This document shows, piece after piece, positions 31,640 to 40,625 of a DNA stretch of 40,676 nucleotides. The position numbers and the translations under genes are program-made. The notes beneath the pieces are model-generated. The model was not told where the DNA came from. It did not search any database and saw only the letters and a list, made by a program, of their open reading frames with translations. Origin of the DNA: Acidimicrobiales bacterium (GTDB lineage Bacteria > Actinomycetota > Acidimicrobiia > Acidimicrobiales > SHLQ01); contig JAHDDK010000007.1 of assembly GCA_020629375.1 (NCBI GenBank), positions 1 through 40,676 of the forward strand. The letters run 5' to 3'. The stretch's first letter is position 1; the number at the start of each line of letters is the position of its first letter.

Positions 31640-33547
31640 GCCCTCGTCCCGGATCGCCTTCAGGAAGGCGAGGACTTCGTCGCGGTCTTTCGAGCGGCGC
31701 AGCGGTGGTAGGGCGTTGATCAGCTCCCAGCGATAGCTCTTCGCCGTCGCGAGACGCTTGTCGAGTACGGCGACGACGCCGGTGTCGTCGCCTCGTCGGA
31801 CGAGGCGGCCCGCACCCTGGGCGAGCAGCATTGCGGCGCGCGGCACGTCGATCTCACCGAAGGCGTTTCGTCCGACCCGGTTGCGACGGGCGTCGAGAAG
31901 GGGATCATCGGGTCGGGGGAAGGGGAGGCGATCGATGATGACGCAGCTGAGGGACCGGCCGGGAATGTCGACGCCCTGCCAGAAACTCATCGTCGCCAAC
32001 AGCACGGATTCTTCGTCGCTCGTGAATGCCTCGACGAGGGCTGGCTTCGGTGCTTCTCCTTGAACCAACACGTCCATTGGCAAGCGATCGATCAGATGAT
32101 CACGCGCGAGGTTCATCGACCTCCACGACGTGAAGAGACACATCGTGCGTCCGCCTGCGGCCATGACGAGCGCTTCGATCTCGTTGTGGAGCGCATCGCG
32201 GTACGACTCGTCCCGCGGGTCGGGCATCGTGATCGGACAGTACAGAATCCCCGCCGTCTCGAAGTCGAACGGACTGCCGACATCGAGGTGCGTGTGCTCG
32301 CCTGCCTCGAGCCCGAGGCGGTCGGCCATCTTGGGCGGAATGGTCGCGCTCGTGAGAATCGCCGTACGGGTGTCCCAGAGTTTCTCGCGCAACAGCCCGT
32401 CCACATCGATCGAGGCGGCCTTGAGGCTCGGATTGGCGCCGCCCTCGACCCAGGCGACCGTCCCGTCGGAGAGGTCGAGAACCACGTCGATGTCCATCAC
32501 GACATGTGTTGCCGCCCGCATGGCACGTTCCTTGCGGCCGATGACCTCGGCAGAGCTGTCCTTCGGGATCTTGCGGAGTGCCTCCATTGCCCGATTGGCA
32601 CGATCTCGTGCTCGGTCGAGTGTCCGACCGAGGTCCGCGCCGAGTTCGGCTTGGCCGAGGCGGTTGCCGCCGTGGGGCTCCAGGTCGTCTCCGAGGGCGA
32701 TGCCGATGTCGATCAGGTCGGTCGGCAGGTCGTCGTCGGCGATGATCGAACGGATCGTGTTCGCGAGGTTTCGGAACCGGCCGATCGTCAGCTCGAAGCC
32801 CGCAGCCGACGCGACGATGTCCTCGAGCTGATGGGCCTCGTCGATGACGACCACCTCATGCTCGCCGAGGATCGCGTTGTCGGTCAGAAGGTCGAGTGCG
32901 TACAGATGCGTGTTGACGACGGTGACGTCGGCTTGGAGTGCGACCTCGCGGGCCATCTCGGCGAAACATGTCGAACCCATTGGGCACTTTTGCGCGCCCG
33001 GACATTCGGTCGGCCCGACGCTCACCGCCGACCAGGTGCGCCCGGATGGTTCGAACCACAACTCGGCGCGGTCGCCGGTTCGGGAACGCTCGGCCCACGA
33101 CCGAATGTCGGCGAGTGCGTCGTCGTCGACCGAGTCGTCGTCGACCTCGAGCCCGAGCTGTTGGCCTGCGTCGTCGAGCTCGGCGAGACGCTGTCGGCAC
33201 ACGTAGTTGGAGCGCCCCTTGAGGACCGCCCAGTCGAACTCGCCGTGTCCGAGGTCGGCAAGCTGTTCGGCGAGGAACGGTAGGTCCTTGTTGGCCAGCT
33301 GGTCTTGCAACGCCTTGGTGGCCGTGGCGATCACCGTGCGCCGCTTCATGCGGACGGCAGCGACCAGGTAGGCCAAGGACTTGCCCGTCCCTGTGCCGGC
33401 TTCGACGATCAGATGCTGCTCCGTCTCGATGGCGTCGGCGACGGCGCGGGCCATTTCCGCTTGTCCGTCACGCTTCTCGCCGCCGCCAGGCAGCGCCTCC
33501 GTGACCCCTGCAAGTGTCTCGACGACCCGATCGCCAGCGCTCACCAC
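31619..33547 (-). CDS. ATP-dependent DNA helicase, DinG/XPD family
   Basis: The 642-aa protein is a superfamily 2 helicase of the Rad3/XPD type. Walker A is GTGTGKS (residues 51-57), the DEAH box is at about 236-239, and four cysteines (C117, C182, C188, C194) are positioned for the 4Fe-4S cluster these helicases carry. The C-terminal helicase half has SFWQGVDIPGRSLSCVIIDR and QGAGRLVRRGDDTGVVAVLD. It probably unwinds DNA or R-loops during repair. The last five residues (GSSLT) and the stop are encoded by an inverted-repeat element, so the native end may have been replaced. The start is GTG 33547 or GTG 33544. Confidence 0.9.
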   Translation of the reverse strand: MVSAGDRVVETLAGVTEALPGGGEKRDGQAEMARAVADAIETEQHLIVEAGTGTGKSLAYLVAAVRMKRRTVIATATKALQDQLANKDLPFLAEQLADLGHGEFDWAVLKGRSNYVCRQRLAELDDAGQQLGLEVDDDSVDDDALADIRSWAERSRTGDRAELWFEPSGRTWSAVSVGPTECPGAQKCPMGSTCFAEMAREVALQADVTVVNTHLYALDLLTDNAILGEHEVVVIDEAHQLEDIVASAAGFELTIGRFRNLANTIRSIIADDDLPTDLIDIGIALGDDLEPHGGNRLGQAELGADLGRTLDRARDRANRAMEALRKIPKDSSAEVIGRKERAMRAATHVVMDIDVVLDLSDGTVAWVEGGANPSLKAASIDVDGLLREKLWDTRTAILTSATIPPKMADRLGLEAGEHTHLDVGSPFDFETAGILYCPITMPDPRDESYRDALHNEIEALVMAAGGRTMCLFTSWRSMNLARDHLIDRLPMDVLVQGEAPKPALVEAFTSDEESVLLATMSFWQGVDIPGRSLSCVIIDRLPFPRPDDPLLDARRNRVGRNAFGEIDVPRAAMLLAQGAGRLVRRGDDTGVVAVLDKRLATAKSYRWELINALPPLRRSKDRDEVLAFLKAIRDEGTGSSLT

Positions 33548-33662
33548 CCGCCGCAGCGTAGGCCGTGGCGTGCCAGACGGGCGCGGAGCGGACGGGGACT
33601 GCGACGCCCCGAGTGGCCGGCTGACCTAAAGGCGATGTGTCAATTCACGATGGTCGGAGGCG

Positions 33663-34421
33663 ATGGCGGTAACTTCGAGCCCGATGGTTTCGATCGACCC
33701 ATCGGTGCTCGCCGGCATCGATCTGTCCCAAATGCCCGCGCACGTTGCTTGTGTGATGGATGGCAACGGCCGGTGGGCTCAACAACGTGGGCTTCCCCGG
33801 ATCGAAGGCCACAAGATGGGCGAGCACGCCTTGTTCGAAGCGGTGCACGGCGCGCTCGAACTCGGTATCGACTGGCTGACCGTCTACGCCTTCTCCACCG
33901 AGAACTGGAAGCGGCCGCCGGACGAAGTGAAGTTTCTGATCAACTTCAACGACGACATCTTGTTGCGCCGCCAACATGAACTCCATGAGCTCGGCGTGCA
34001 GATGCGGTTCGTTGGTCGCCGCGATTGGCGAGTCCCGAAGCGGCTGATTCGGCGCATGGATGAGGCGTCCGCGTTGACGCGCAACAACTCTCGGCTCGTG
34101 CTCACGATCGCATTCAACTACGGCGGGCGGGCCGAGATCGTCGACGCTTGCAAGAGCTTGATGGCGCAGGGGATCGACCCGTCCAAGGTCGACGAGAAGA
34201 TGCTCGCCAAGCACCTGTACGACCCGCAGATGCCCGACGTCGATCTGATGATTCGCACGTCTGGCGAGTTCCGGACATCGAATTTCTTGCTGTGGGAGCT
34301 GGCCTACTCGGAGATGTGGTTCACCGATGTGTTGTGGCCGGACTTCACCAGAGAACACATGGCGCAGGCGATCTACGACTTCCAGAACCGCACCCGGCGC
34401 TACGGAGGCGTCCACGCATGA
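33663..34421 (+). CDS. uppS: Isoprenyl transferase (undecaprenyl diphosphate synthase)
   Basis: UppS condenses isopentenyl diphosphate units in cis to make the lipid carrier for cell-wall synthesis. The 252-aa protein has HVACVMDGNGRWAQQRGLPR with catalytic D33, YAFSTENWKRPPDEV, LTIAFNYGGRAEIVDA, and the C-terminal LMIRTSGEFRTSNFLLWE. All are family motifs. CGGAGG precedes the ATG at 33663 by only 2 nt, so the ATG at 33684 could be used instead. It overlaps recO by ATGA. Confidence 0.96.
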   Translation: MAVTSSPMVSIDPSVLAGIDLSQMPAHVACVMDGNGRWAQQRGLPRIEGHKMGEHALFEAVHGALELGIDWLTVYAFSTENWKRPPDEVKFLINFNDDILLRRQHELHELGVQMRFVGRRDWRVPKRLIRRMDEASALTRNNSRLVLTIAFNYGGRAEIVDACKSLMAQGIDPSKVDEKMLAKHLYDPQMPDVDLMIRTSGEFRTSNFLLWELAYSEMWFTDVLWPDFTREHMAQAIYDFQNRTRRYGGVHA

Positions 34422-35140
34422 CCGGACTCTACCGCGACTCTGCGGTGGTGCTTCGGACATGGAAGCTCGGTGAGGCGGACCGAATCTTGTCGCTGATGAC
34501 GCGGGGCAACGGCAAGATCCGTTGTGTCGCGAAAGGGGCCCGCAAGACGCAGAGCCGCTTCGGTGGCCGGACCGAAGCGGGAGCGCATCTGCAGGTGCAG
34601 ATGTATCGAGGGCGAGGCGATCTCGACACGCTCACTCAGGTGGAGAGCATCGAGCAGCACGGGGCGCTCCGGACCGACCTCGAACTCTTCGCTCGGGCGT
34701 CGTCGATGCTCGAGGCGGTCGACGCGGTGGCGCAAGAACGCGAGCCGAACGAGCGGCTGTACACGATGTTGCATCGAGCCCTCGCCACCGTCGCAACGAG
34801 CGAGAGCCATCTCGTCGTGGCCGGGTTCTTTTTGAAGCTCTTGTCGAGTGAGGGTTTTGCTCCGTCGGTCGAGTCGTGCGTCGGTTGTGGAGCGACGAGC
34901 GACCTCAGCCATCTTTCGGTCGCGGACGGTGGTGTGAGCTGTCGCGGGTGCCGCCTCGGATCGCCGGTGAGCGTGGAGGCGCTTGCGCTATTGCAGCTCG
35001 CCCTCGGTGGCCAACTCGGCGCCGTGCTCAACCAGCCGGCCTCGCCGGCAACACGAGAGGTCGACATCGCGTCCACCCGCTTTCTGGAGAACATGTTGGA
35101 GCGGCGGTTGCGGTCCGCGTCGGTGCTCGAACAAGCCTGA
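34418..35140 (+). CDS. recO: DNA repair protein RecO
   Basis: RecO loads RecA onto SSB-coated DNA together with RecR. The 240-aa protein has the N-terminal OB fold (LYRDSAVVLRTWKLGEADRI, GKIRCVAKGARKTQSRFGGR) and a C-terminal domain with a four-cysteine zinc site, CVGCGATS and CRGCRLGS. Length fits. The ATG at 34418 overlaps the uppS stop, whereas the open frame reaching back to 34148 lies inside uppS and is not supported. The neighbours uppS-recO-glyS are often found together. Confidence 0.95.
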   Translation: MTGLYRDSAVVLRTWKLGEADRILSLMTRGNGKIRCVAKGARKTQSRFGGRTEAGAHLQVQMYRGRGDLDTLTQVESIEQHGALRTDLELFARASSMLEAVDAVAQEREPNERLYTMLHRALATVATSESHLVVAGFFLKLLSSEGFAPSVESCVGCGATSDLSHLSVADGGVSCRGCRLGSPVSVEALALLQLALGGQLGAVLNQPASPATREVDIASTRFLENMLERRLRSASVLEQA

Positions 35141-35182
35141 GGTCACACCCGCCACCTGCACCGTCGGAGGACCGCTGCGGCC

Positions 35183-35188
35183 TAGCCT
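35183..35188 (+). promoter_or_regulatory. Putative -10 element of glyS (leaderless-type)
   Basis: TAGCCT ends 6 nt before the glyS ATG at 35195 and no ribosome binding site is present. The hexamer is identical to that of rsfS. Confidence 0.55.
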
Positions 35189-35194
35189 GGCGGG

Positions 35195-36517
35195 ATGACC
35201 GAACCAACGGCTGACCCCGAACTGTTCGACAAGATCGTCAACCTCTCAAAGAGGCGCGGCATCGTGTTTCAGAGCGCCGAGATCTATGGCGGTTTTCGGT
35301 CGACCTACGACTACGGACCAATCGGCGTGCTGCTGCTTCGCAACGTCAAGGACCAGTGGTGGAAGTCGATGGTGCAGATGCGCCACGACGTGGTTGGGCT
35401 CGATGCCGCAATCCTCAGCCCGCCGCAGGTGTGGGAAGCGTCAGGACACCTCGCCAACTTCTCTGATCCCTTGGTCGACTGCACCAATTGCAACGCCCGT
35501 CATCGCCTCGACAAGCTCGACGACCCGAACGTCTGCCCGACGTGCGGCAGCAGCGGAACGTTCACGGAGCCGCGTGCGTTCAATCTCATGTTCAAGACCC
35601 ACGCTGGCCCGGTCGAGGGCGCAGGCGCCGAGGTGTATCTCCGCCCCGAGACTGCGCAGGGCATGTTCGTGGACTTCATGAACGTGCTGAACACCAGTCG
35701 CAAGAAGCCGCCGTTTGGCATCGCCCAGATCGGCAAGAGCTTCCGCAACGAGATCACGCCCGGCAACTTCGTCTTCCGAACCCGCGAGTTCGAGCAGATG
35801 GAGATGGAGTACTTCGTCCCGCCGGGCGATTCGGCGCACTGGTACGAGTACTGGAAGAACGAGCGTCATCAGTGGTACCTCGACCTCGGCATGCCCGAAG
35901 ACATGATTCGTCTCCGCGAGCACGACGACGACGAGCTGTCCCACTACAGCTCCGGCACGGCCGACGTCGAGTACCTGTTTCCGTGGGGCTGGGACGAGCT
36001 CGAAGGCATCGCCAATCGCGGCGACTACGACCTCAACCAGCACAAAGAGCACTCGGGGGAGCGGATCGAGTACTTCGATCAGCAGGCGAACGAGCGATGG
36101 ATTCCGCATGTGATCGAGCCGGCAGCTGGCGCAACCCGAACCGCATTCGCGTTCTTGCTTGCGGCCTATGACGAAGAGGTGGTCAACGACGACACGCGCA
36201 CGGTGCTCCGCCTCGACCCTCGGCTCGCGCCGTACAAGGTCGCCGTGCTGCCCTTGTCGAAGAAGGACACGCTCACGCCGACGGCGCTCGAGGTGTTCGA
36301 CCAGCTGAAGACCCGCTGGATGTGTGACTACGACGAGACGCAAGCCATCGGCCGCCGCTATCGGCGCCAAGACGAGATCGGTACCCCATTCTGCGTCACC
36401 GTCGACTTCGACACGCTCGAGGACCGGGCGGTGACCGTGCGCGATCGCGATTCGATGGGTCAGGACCGCGTGTCGCTCGATCAGCTCGACGGTTACCTCG
36501 CCGAGCGGCTCCCGTAG
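35195..36517 (+). CDS. glyS: Glycine--tRNA ligase (dimeric type)
   Basis: This enzyme charges tRNA-Gly. The 440-aa product is the single-chain alpha2 class II type rather than the GlyQ/GlyS heterotetramer. It begins [20 protein letters not shown] and has the zinc-like pair CTNCNARH and CPTCGSSG. The class II motifs are [20 protein letters not shown] (motif 2) and a terminal motif 3 region [18 protein letters not shown], followed by the anticodon-binding domain from [18 protein letters not shown]. It is normal in length. A palindrome follows 13 nt after its stop. Confidence 0.97.
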   Translation: MTEPTADPELFDKIVNLSKRRGIVFQSAEIYGGFRSTYDYGPIGVLLLRNVKDQWWKSMVQMRHDVVGLDAAILSPPQVWEASGHLANFSDPLVDCTNCNARHRLDKLDDPNVCPTCGSSGTFTEPRAFNLMFKTHAGPVEGAGAEVYLRPETAQGMFVDFMNVLNTSRKKPPFGIAQIGKSFRNEITPGNFVFRTREFEQMEMEYFVPPGDSAHWYEYWKNERHQWYLDLGMPEDMIRLREHDDDELSHYSSGTADVEYLFPWGWDELEGIANRGDYDLNQHKEHSGERIEYFDQQANERWIPHVIEPAAGATRTAFAFLLAAYDEEVVNDDTRTVLRLDPRLAPYKVAVLPLSKKDTLTPTALEVFDQLKTRWMCDYDETQAIGRRYRRQDEIGTPFCVTVDFDTLEDRAVTVRDRDSMGQDRVSLDQLDGYLAERLP

Positions 36518-36530
36518 AGTTTCGCTCCGT

Positions 36531-36559
36531 GTAATGAGAGGGTCAGACCCTCTCATTAC
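36531..36559. repeat. Perfect palindrome after glyS (14-bp arms)
   Basis: GTAATGAGAGGGTC and its exact reverse complement flank a single A. The centre is GGGTCAGACCC. It shares the GTCAGAC core with the longer inverted repeat at 31555-31639. It could act as a terminator-like hairpin for glyS, but no T-run follows. Confidence 0.9.
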
Positions 36560-36618
36560 GCCCGAACGTTGGAGTCGCAGCCGACGCCAGCAGTGAACAG
36601 GGACGGGAGAGATTCACG

Positions 36619-37641
36619 ATGTTCGGACCGCTCATCACGAACCGGCTGGTCATTCGGCGTGCCGAACTACGGGATCTCGATGCGCTCGTCGCTCGTCGGA
36701 ACGAAGCGGAGCTGGCGGAGTATCAGTCGTGGGCGTCGCCCTATGCGGTGGAGGGCGGCCGGGCGTTGCTCACGGCCGTCGCCGAGGATTCTGAGCCGCC
36801 GGTGGATAGCTGGTGGCAGCTGAGCGTCGAACACGATGGCGACGTCATCGGGGATCTGGCGCTGCGACTCCACTGGGGTGGGAGAGCGGCGGAGGTCGGC
36901 TACACGTTCGTTCGATCAGCATGGGGCAAGGGATTCGCGACCGAAGCCCTCCATCGTCTGCTCACCTGGCTCTTCGACGACGCTCGCGTGAACCGGGTTG
37001 AGGCGAACCTTCATCCGGACAATCTGCGGTCTGCCCGGGTCGTCGAACGATGTGGTTTCGATTTTGAAGGACACACCCGCAACAGCTACTGGGTCGGCGA
37101 CGTGTGTAGCGACGGATGGATCTACGGACTGACGCCCGAACGGTGGGCGCGGTGGAACAACCGCTCAAGGACGCGTCCGGACGTGCTCGAATTCATCGAA
37201 CCCGACCCGAAGAGACTTCGAGCGCTTCATGGCCTTCGCCTGCACAAGACACAGGAGCGCTTCGTATCACCCATGATGGTGTCGCTCGCACAGGCCGGCT
37301 TTCCGCCGACCTACCGGGACGAGCCCGAAGTGGCCTGGCCACGGATGATCGTCGCCGACGACGAACTGGTCGGGTTCGTGATGTTGGCCGAGCCTTCGGC
37401 TGCGCTGCCCGACGCATCGCTGTGGCGATTGTCGATCGACCGCGACCATCAAGGCCGGGGCATCGGCATGGCCACGGTACTGATGGCCATCGAACAGGCG
37501 CGCACGTGGGGCGCACCCGGCATCGAAGTGTCGTACGTGCCCGGAGTCGGTTCGCCGGAGCCCCTGTATCGACGTTGTGGATTCGAACCGACGGGCGAGT
37601 TGTACGACGACCTCGAGATCGTGGCGAGGATCGGCTTCTGA
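36619..37641 (+). CDS. Tandem GNAT acetyltransferase fusion
   Basis: The 340-aa protein holds two GNAT domains. Residues 1-175 look like RimJ/RimL-type N-acetyltransferases: LITNRLVIRRAELRDLDALV, VGYTFVRSAWGKGFATEALH with the acetyl-CoA loop, and HPDNLRSARVVERCGFDFEG. Residues about 190-340 form a second domain (RALHGLRLHKTQERFVSPMM, LSIDRDHQGRGIGMATVLM, PLYRRCGFEPTGE) resembling diamine or spermidine acetyltransferases. Both acetyl-CoA loops look intact. The substrates are unknown. GGGAGAG upstream supports the ATG at 36619. It stands alone between glyS and dnaG. Confidence 0.88.
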   Translation: MFGPLITNRLVIRRAELRDLDALVARRNEAELAEYQSWASPYAVEGGRALLTAVAEDSEPPVDSWWQLSVEHDGDVIGDLALRLHWGGRAAEVGYTFVRSAWGKGFATEALHRLLTWLFDDARVNRVEANLHPDNLRSARVVERCGFDFEGHTRNSYWVGDVCSDGWIYGLTPERWARWNNRSRTRPDVLEFIEPDPKRLRALHGLRLHKTQERFVSPMMVSLAQAGFPPTYRDEPEVAWPRMIVADDELVGFVMLAEPSAALPDASLWRLSIDRDHQGRGIGMATVLMAIEQARTWGAPGIEVSYVPGVGSPEPLYRRCGFEPTGELYDDLEIVARIGF

Positions 37642-37691
37642 GCCGGGGGCGCTCCCCGGATCCCACCGTGCCGGTTCGCAGACCGTCCGAC

Positions 37692-37697
37692 TAGGTT
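37692..37697 (+). promoter_or_regulatory. Putative -10 element of dnaG-rpoD (leaderless-type)
   Basis: TAGGTT ends 6 nt before the dnaG ATG at 37704. No ribosome binding site lies between them. Confidence 0.55.
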
Positions 37698-37703
37698 CGA
37701 CCC

Positions 37704-39482
37704 ATGGGGATCGTCGACGAAGACGTCGAGCGAGTCAGGCAGGCGACCGACATCGTCAAACTGATCTCGGAGCACACCCAGCTCAAGCGCGTCGGGCGCC
37801 GTCAGGTCGGTCTGTGCCCCTTCCACACCGAGAAGACCCCGTCGTTCTCAGTCAACGCCGAAGAGGGCTTCTACCACTGCTTTGGGTGCAAGGAATCCGG
37901 TGATGCGATCACCTTCGTCCGCGAGATGGAGCACCTCGATTTCCCTGGTGCGATTGAGGCGCTCGCTCGGCGTGCTGGAATCCAGGTGCGCTACACCGAT
38001 GCGGGCGAGGGCGCGGTTCGGAGCCGCAAGAAGATCCTCGTGGGTCATGTCGCAAAGGCGGCAGACACCTACCACGATTGGCTTTTGTCGAGCGGCGACG
38101 CAGGGGAGGCGCGCGGCTATCTCCGGACCCGCGGCTTCGACGGGGATCTGGTGCGCACCTACAAGGTCGGCTTCGCTCCGGACTCGTGGGACGCGCTGTC
38201 GCGTCAGCTGCGCCTCAGCGACAAGGACCTCGTCGACTCGGGCCTCGGGAAAATCAACTCGATCGGCAAACAGATGGACTGGCAGCGCGGCCGCATTGTC
38301 TTTCCGGTGTTCGATGAGCGAGGCGACGCCGTCGGGTTTGGTGGTCGGCTGCTCCCCGGGGGAGAAGGAGCGAAGTACATCAACTCCCAGGAGTGTGCGG
38401 TGTACTCGAAGAGCCGCATCCTCTATGGGCTCAATTGGGCGAAGGAACACGTGGTGTCGTCGGGTGAAGCGGTGATCTGCGAGGGATACACCGATGTGAT
38501 CGGATTCGCCCGAGCGGGCGTCAAGACGGCCGTGGCGACGTGCGGTACAGCGCTCACCGACGATCACCTCAAGTTGCTCAACCGGTTCACCAAACGGCTC
38601 GTGCTCGCCTTCGACGCTGACGACGCCGGCAAGGCTGCTGCCGAGCGCGTCTATGAGTGGGAGCAGAAGTACGAAATGGAGATTGCCGTCGCGGACCTCC
38701 CCACGGGCGTTGACCCTGATGACCTCTCGCGCTCGGACCCCGAACGACTCGTCGCTGCGGTCAGCGGCGCCAAAGCCTTCCTCGAGTTTCGGATCGACCG
38801 CGAGTTCGCTCGCCATTCCCTCGACACGAACGAACATCGGGCGCGTGCTGCCGAGGCGGTGATGGGTCTCGTCCGTCAACATCCCAACCAGCTCGTACGC
38901 GATCAATACGTCATGGATGTCGCCGACCGATGCCGAGTCCCCGCCGACTCGCTCAGGGCCATGCTGACCGGACCACAGCGACGCCCTGTGGCATCCGGAC
39001 CAGCGGTGTCGGCCCCGGTGAGGATGGGTACCGATCACATCGAGGATCAGGCCCTTCGGTTGGTCGTCGAAGGAAACGAGTGGGCGCACGACTTGCTCGT
39101 GGCCGAGATGTTTTCGCTGCCGATGCGACGGGCCGTGTTCGATGCCGTGCGCAGTGCCGCCAACGTGCGCGAAGCTGTGGACATGCTCGGCGCAGATGAG
39201 GGGAATCTGCTCGTGGAGCTCGCGGCGGTCCCCGATGATGATCTTGATGACTTCGCCGTGCTGACGCGCTTTCTCGGACTGTCCGCCGACCGGTTGGCCG
39301 ACGATCTCGACGGGCAGCTCCGGTCCGGAGGCGATCCGGCCGAACTTGCGTCCGACATCCGGTTCCTCCGCCAATGGGCGAGTGAGCTGCGCGAGCCGGT
39401 CGGCGACCTCAATGAGTTGGTTCCGCTCGCCGATTGGATTGCTGTGCAGCTGTCTCCACAAGAGATCGGGGAGCCCTCATGA
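37704..39482 (+). CDS. dnaG: DNA primase
   Basis: DnaG makes RNA primers for replication. The 592-aa protein has the CHC2 zinc ribbon (C38, H41, C59, C62), the catalytic core with [20 protein letters not shown], and TOPRIM motifs [16 protein letters not shown] (about residue 256) and [16 protein letters not shown] (about 300). A C-terminal helicase-interaction region follows. Length is normal for actinobacterial DnaG. The stop overlaps the sigma gene start as ATGA, giving a dnaG-rpoD pair like the macromolecular synthesis operon but without rpsU. Confidence 0.97.
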   Translation: MGIVDEDVERVRQATDIVKLISEHTQLKRVGRRQVGLCPFHTEKTPSFSVNAEEGFYHCFGCKESGDAITFVREMEHLDFPGAIEALARRAGIQVRYTDAGEGAVRSRKKILVGHVAKAADTYHDWLLSSGDAGEARGYLRTRGFDGDLVRTYKVGFAPDSWDALSRQLRLSDKDLVDSGLGKINSIGKQMDWQRGRIVFPVFDERGDAVGFGGRLLPGGEGAKYINSQECAVYSKSRILYGLNWAKEHVVSSGEAVICEGYTDVIGFARAGVKTAVATCGTALTDDHLKLLNRFTKRLVLAFDADDAGKAAAERVYEWEQKYEMEIAVADLPTGVDPDDLSRSDPERLVAAVSGAKAFLEFRIDREFARHSLDTNEHRARAAEAVMGLVRQHPNQLVRDQYVMDVADRCRVPADSLRAMLTGPQRRPVASGPAVSAPVRMGTDHIEDQALRLVVEGNEWAHDLLVAEMFSLPMRRAVFDAVRSAANVREAVDMLGADEGNLLVELAAVPDDDLDDFAVLTRFLGLSADRLADDLDGQLRSGGDPAELASDIRFLRQWASELREPVGDLNELVPLADWIAVQLSPQEIGEPS

Positions 39483-40501
39483 GCGATCCGGCGCCCATCG
39501 AGAGCGATGAGGTCGGCGAACGCCGCCAACGACGGGAGCGCGTCCATGCCCTGAGTGCGGATCGCGCTACCCGGTCGACCGATTCGACCCGGGTGTACCT
39601 GAAGGAGATCGGGCGCGTCCCGCTTCTGACCACCGAAGAAGAGGTTCGCCTCGCCGAACGGGTTGCTCGAGGTATGAAGGCCGAAGAAGAGCTGGCGCTT
39701 CATCATGCGGCAGAGACCTACGACTCGATGGATGCCGGTCGTCGCTCGCTGCTCGAACGCCACGTCCGGATGGGCGACGCGGCCAAGAATGATCTGACTC
39801 AAGCCAACCTGCGCTTGGTCGTGTCGATTGCCAAGCGATACTCCGGTCGAGGGATCCCGCTTCTCGACCTGATCCAGGAAGGCAACCTCGGTCTGATGCG
39901 GGCCGTCGAGAAGTTCGATCATCAGAAGGGCTTCAAGTTCTCGACGTATGCGACGTGGTGGATTCGTCAGGCGATCACGAGGGCGATCGCCGATCAGGCG
40001 CGCACCATCCGGATTCCGGTCCACATGGTCGAGGTGATGAGCCGGGTACGCCGTGAGCAGCGTCGACTGACGCAGGAGTACGGACGAGAGCCGACGATGG
40101 ACGAACTCGCCGCGACGTGTGACCTCACGGCACAGCGTGTTGAGGAACTGCTGAAGATCGCTCAGGATCCACTGTCGCTCGACACCCCTGTCGGTGCCGA
40201 GGACGACACATCGCTCGCCGACTTCGTCGAGGATTCTCAAGCTCGGCGTCCGAGTGATGAAGCGACTCGGGTGATGCTCAAGGACGAGGTTGGCAAAGTC
40301 CTCGGGCTCCTGAGCGAACGCGAGCAAGAAGTCGTGCGGCTCCGATTCGGCCTCGACGACGGTCGCCCGCGCACCCTCGAAGAGGTCGGCCGAACCTTTG
40401 GGGTCACCCGCGAGCGCATCCGCCAGATCGAATCAAAGACGCTGGCCAAGCTTCGCCACCCGCAGCGCAGCGAGCACCTCAAGAGCTATCTCGTCGATTG
40501 A
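39479..40501 (+). CDS. rpoD: Principal RNA polymerase sigma factor (RpoD/SigA type)
   Basis: The 340-aa protein has region 1.2 ([20 protein letters not shown]) and regions 2.1-2.4 ([40 protein letters not shown]). Region 3 contains [19 protein letters not shown], and region 4.2 has the [23 protein letters not shown]. The long region 1.1 is missing, so it is shorter than the principal sigma of E. coli. Group 1 versus group 2 status rests on the dnaG linkage. The ATG at 39479 overlaps dnaG. The frame upstream to 39434 lies inside dnaG. Confidence 0.93.
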   Translation: MSDPAPIESDEVGERRQRRERVHALSADRATRSTDSTRVYLKEIGRVPLLTTEEEVRLAERVARGMKAEEELALHHAAETYDSMDAGRRSLLERHVRMGDAAKNDLTQANLRLVVSIAKRYSGRGIPLLDLIQEGNLGLMRAVEKFDHQKGFKFSTYATWWIRQAITRAIADQARTIRIPVHMVEVMSRVRREQRRLTQEYGREPTMDELAATCDLTAQRVEELLKIAQDPLSLDTPVGAEDDTSLADFVEDSQARRPSDEATRVMLKDEVGKVLGLLSEREQEVVRLRFGLDDGRPRTLEEVGRTFGVTRERIRQIESKTLAKLRHPQRSEHLKSYLVD

Positions 40502-40575
40502 GTCTCTCGTCTTGACCTCGGGTTGAGTTGGAGCGAGCTTGTGGCGGCGTTGCTGAACTCAGGTTGAGGTGGGTG

Positions 40576-40603
40576 CGAGTTTTTGGGCGGAGCCCGAAAC
40601 TCG
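40576..40603. terminator. Possible bidirectional terminator hairpin
   Basis: CGAGTTTTTGGGC and GCCCGAAACTCG form a stem of about 11 bp with a one-base bulge around a GGA loop. It lies between the end of rpoD and the end of the convergent tRNA gene, so it could stop transcription from both sides. No clear T-run follows on the plus strand. Confidence 0.45.
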
Positions 40604-40625
40604 GGTTCGAGCGCAGCTCGATACG

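Noticed and set aside
32060..33283. A 407-aa plus-strand ORF under the helicase gene
   Set aside because: It is antisense to clear helicase motifs and has no family signature.
37848..39461. A 537-aa reverse-strand ORF under dnaG
   Set aside because: It is a shadow of dnaG with no domain of its own.
40516..40582. Imperfect direct repeat of CTCGGGTTGAG-like sequence after rpoD
   Set aside because: Similarity is limited to short stretches with shifts, so it is not a convincing repeat.
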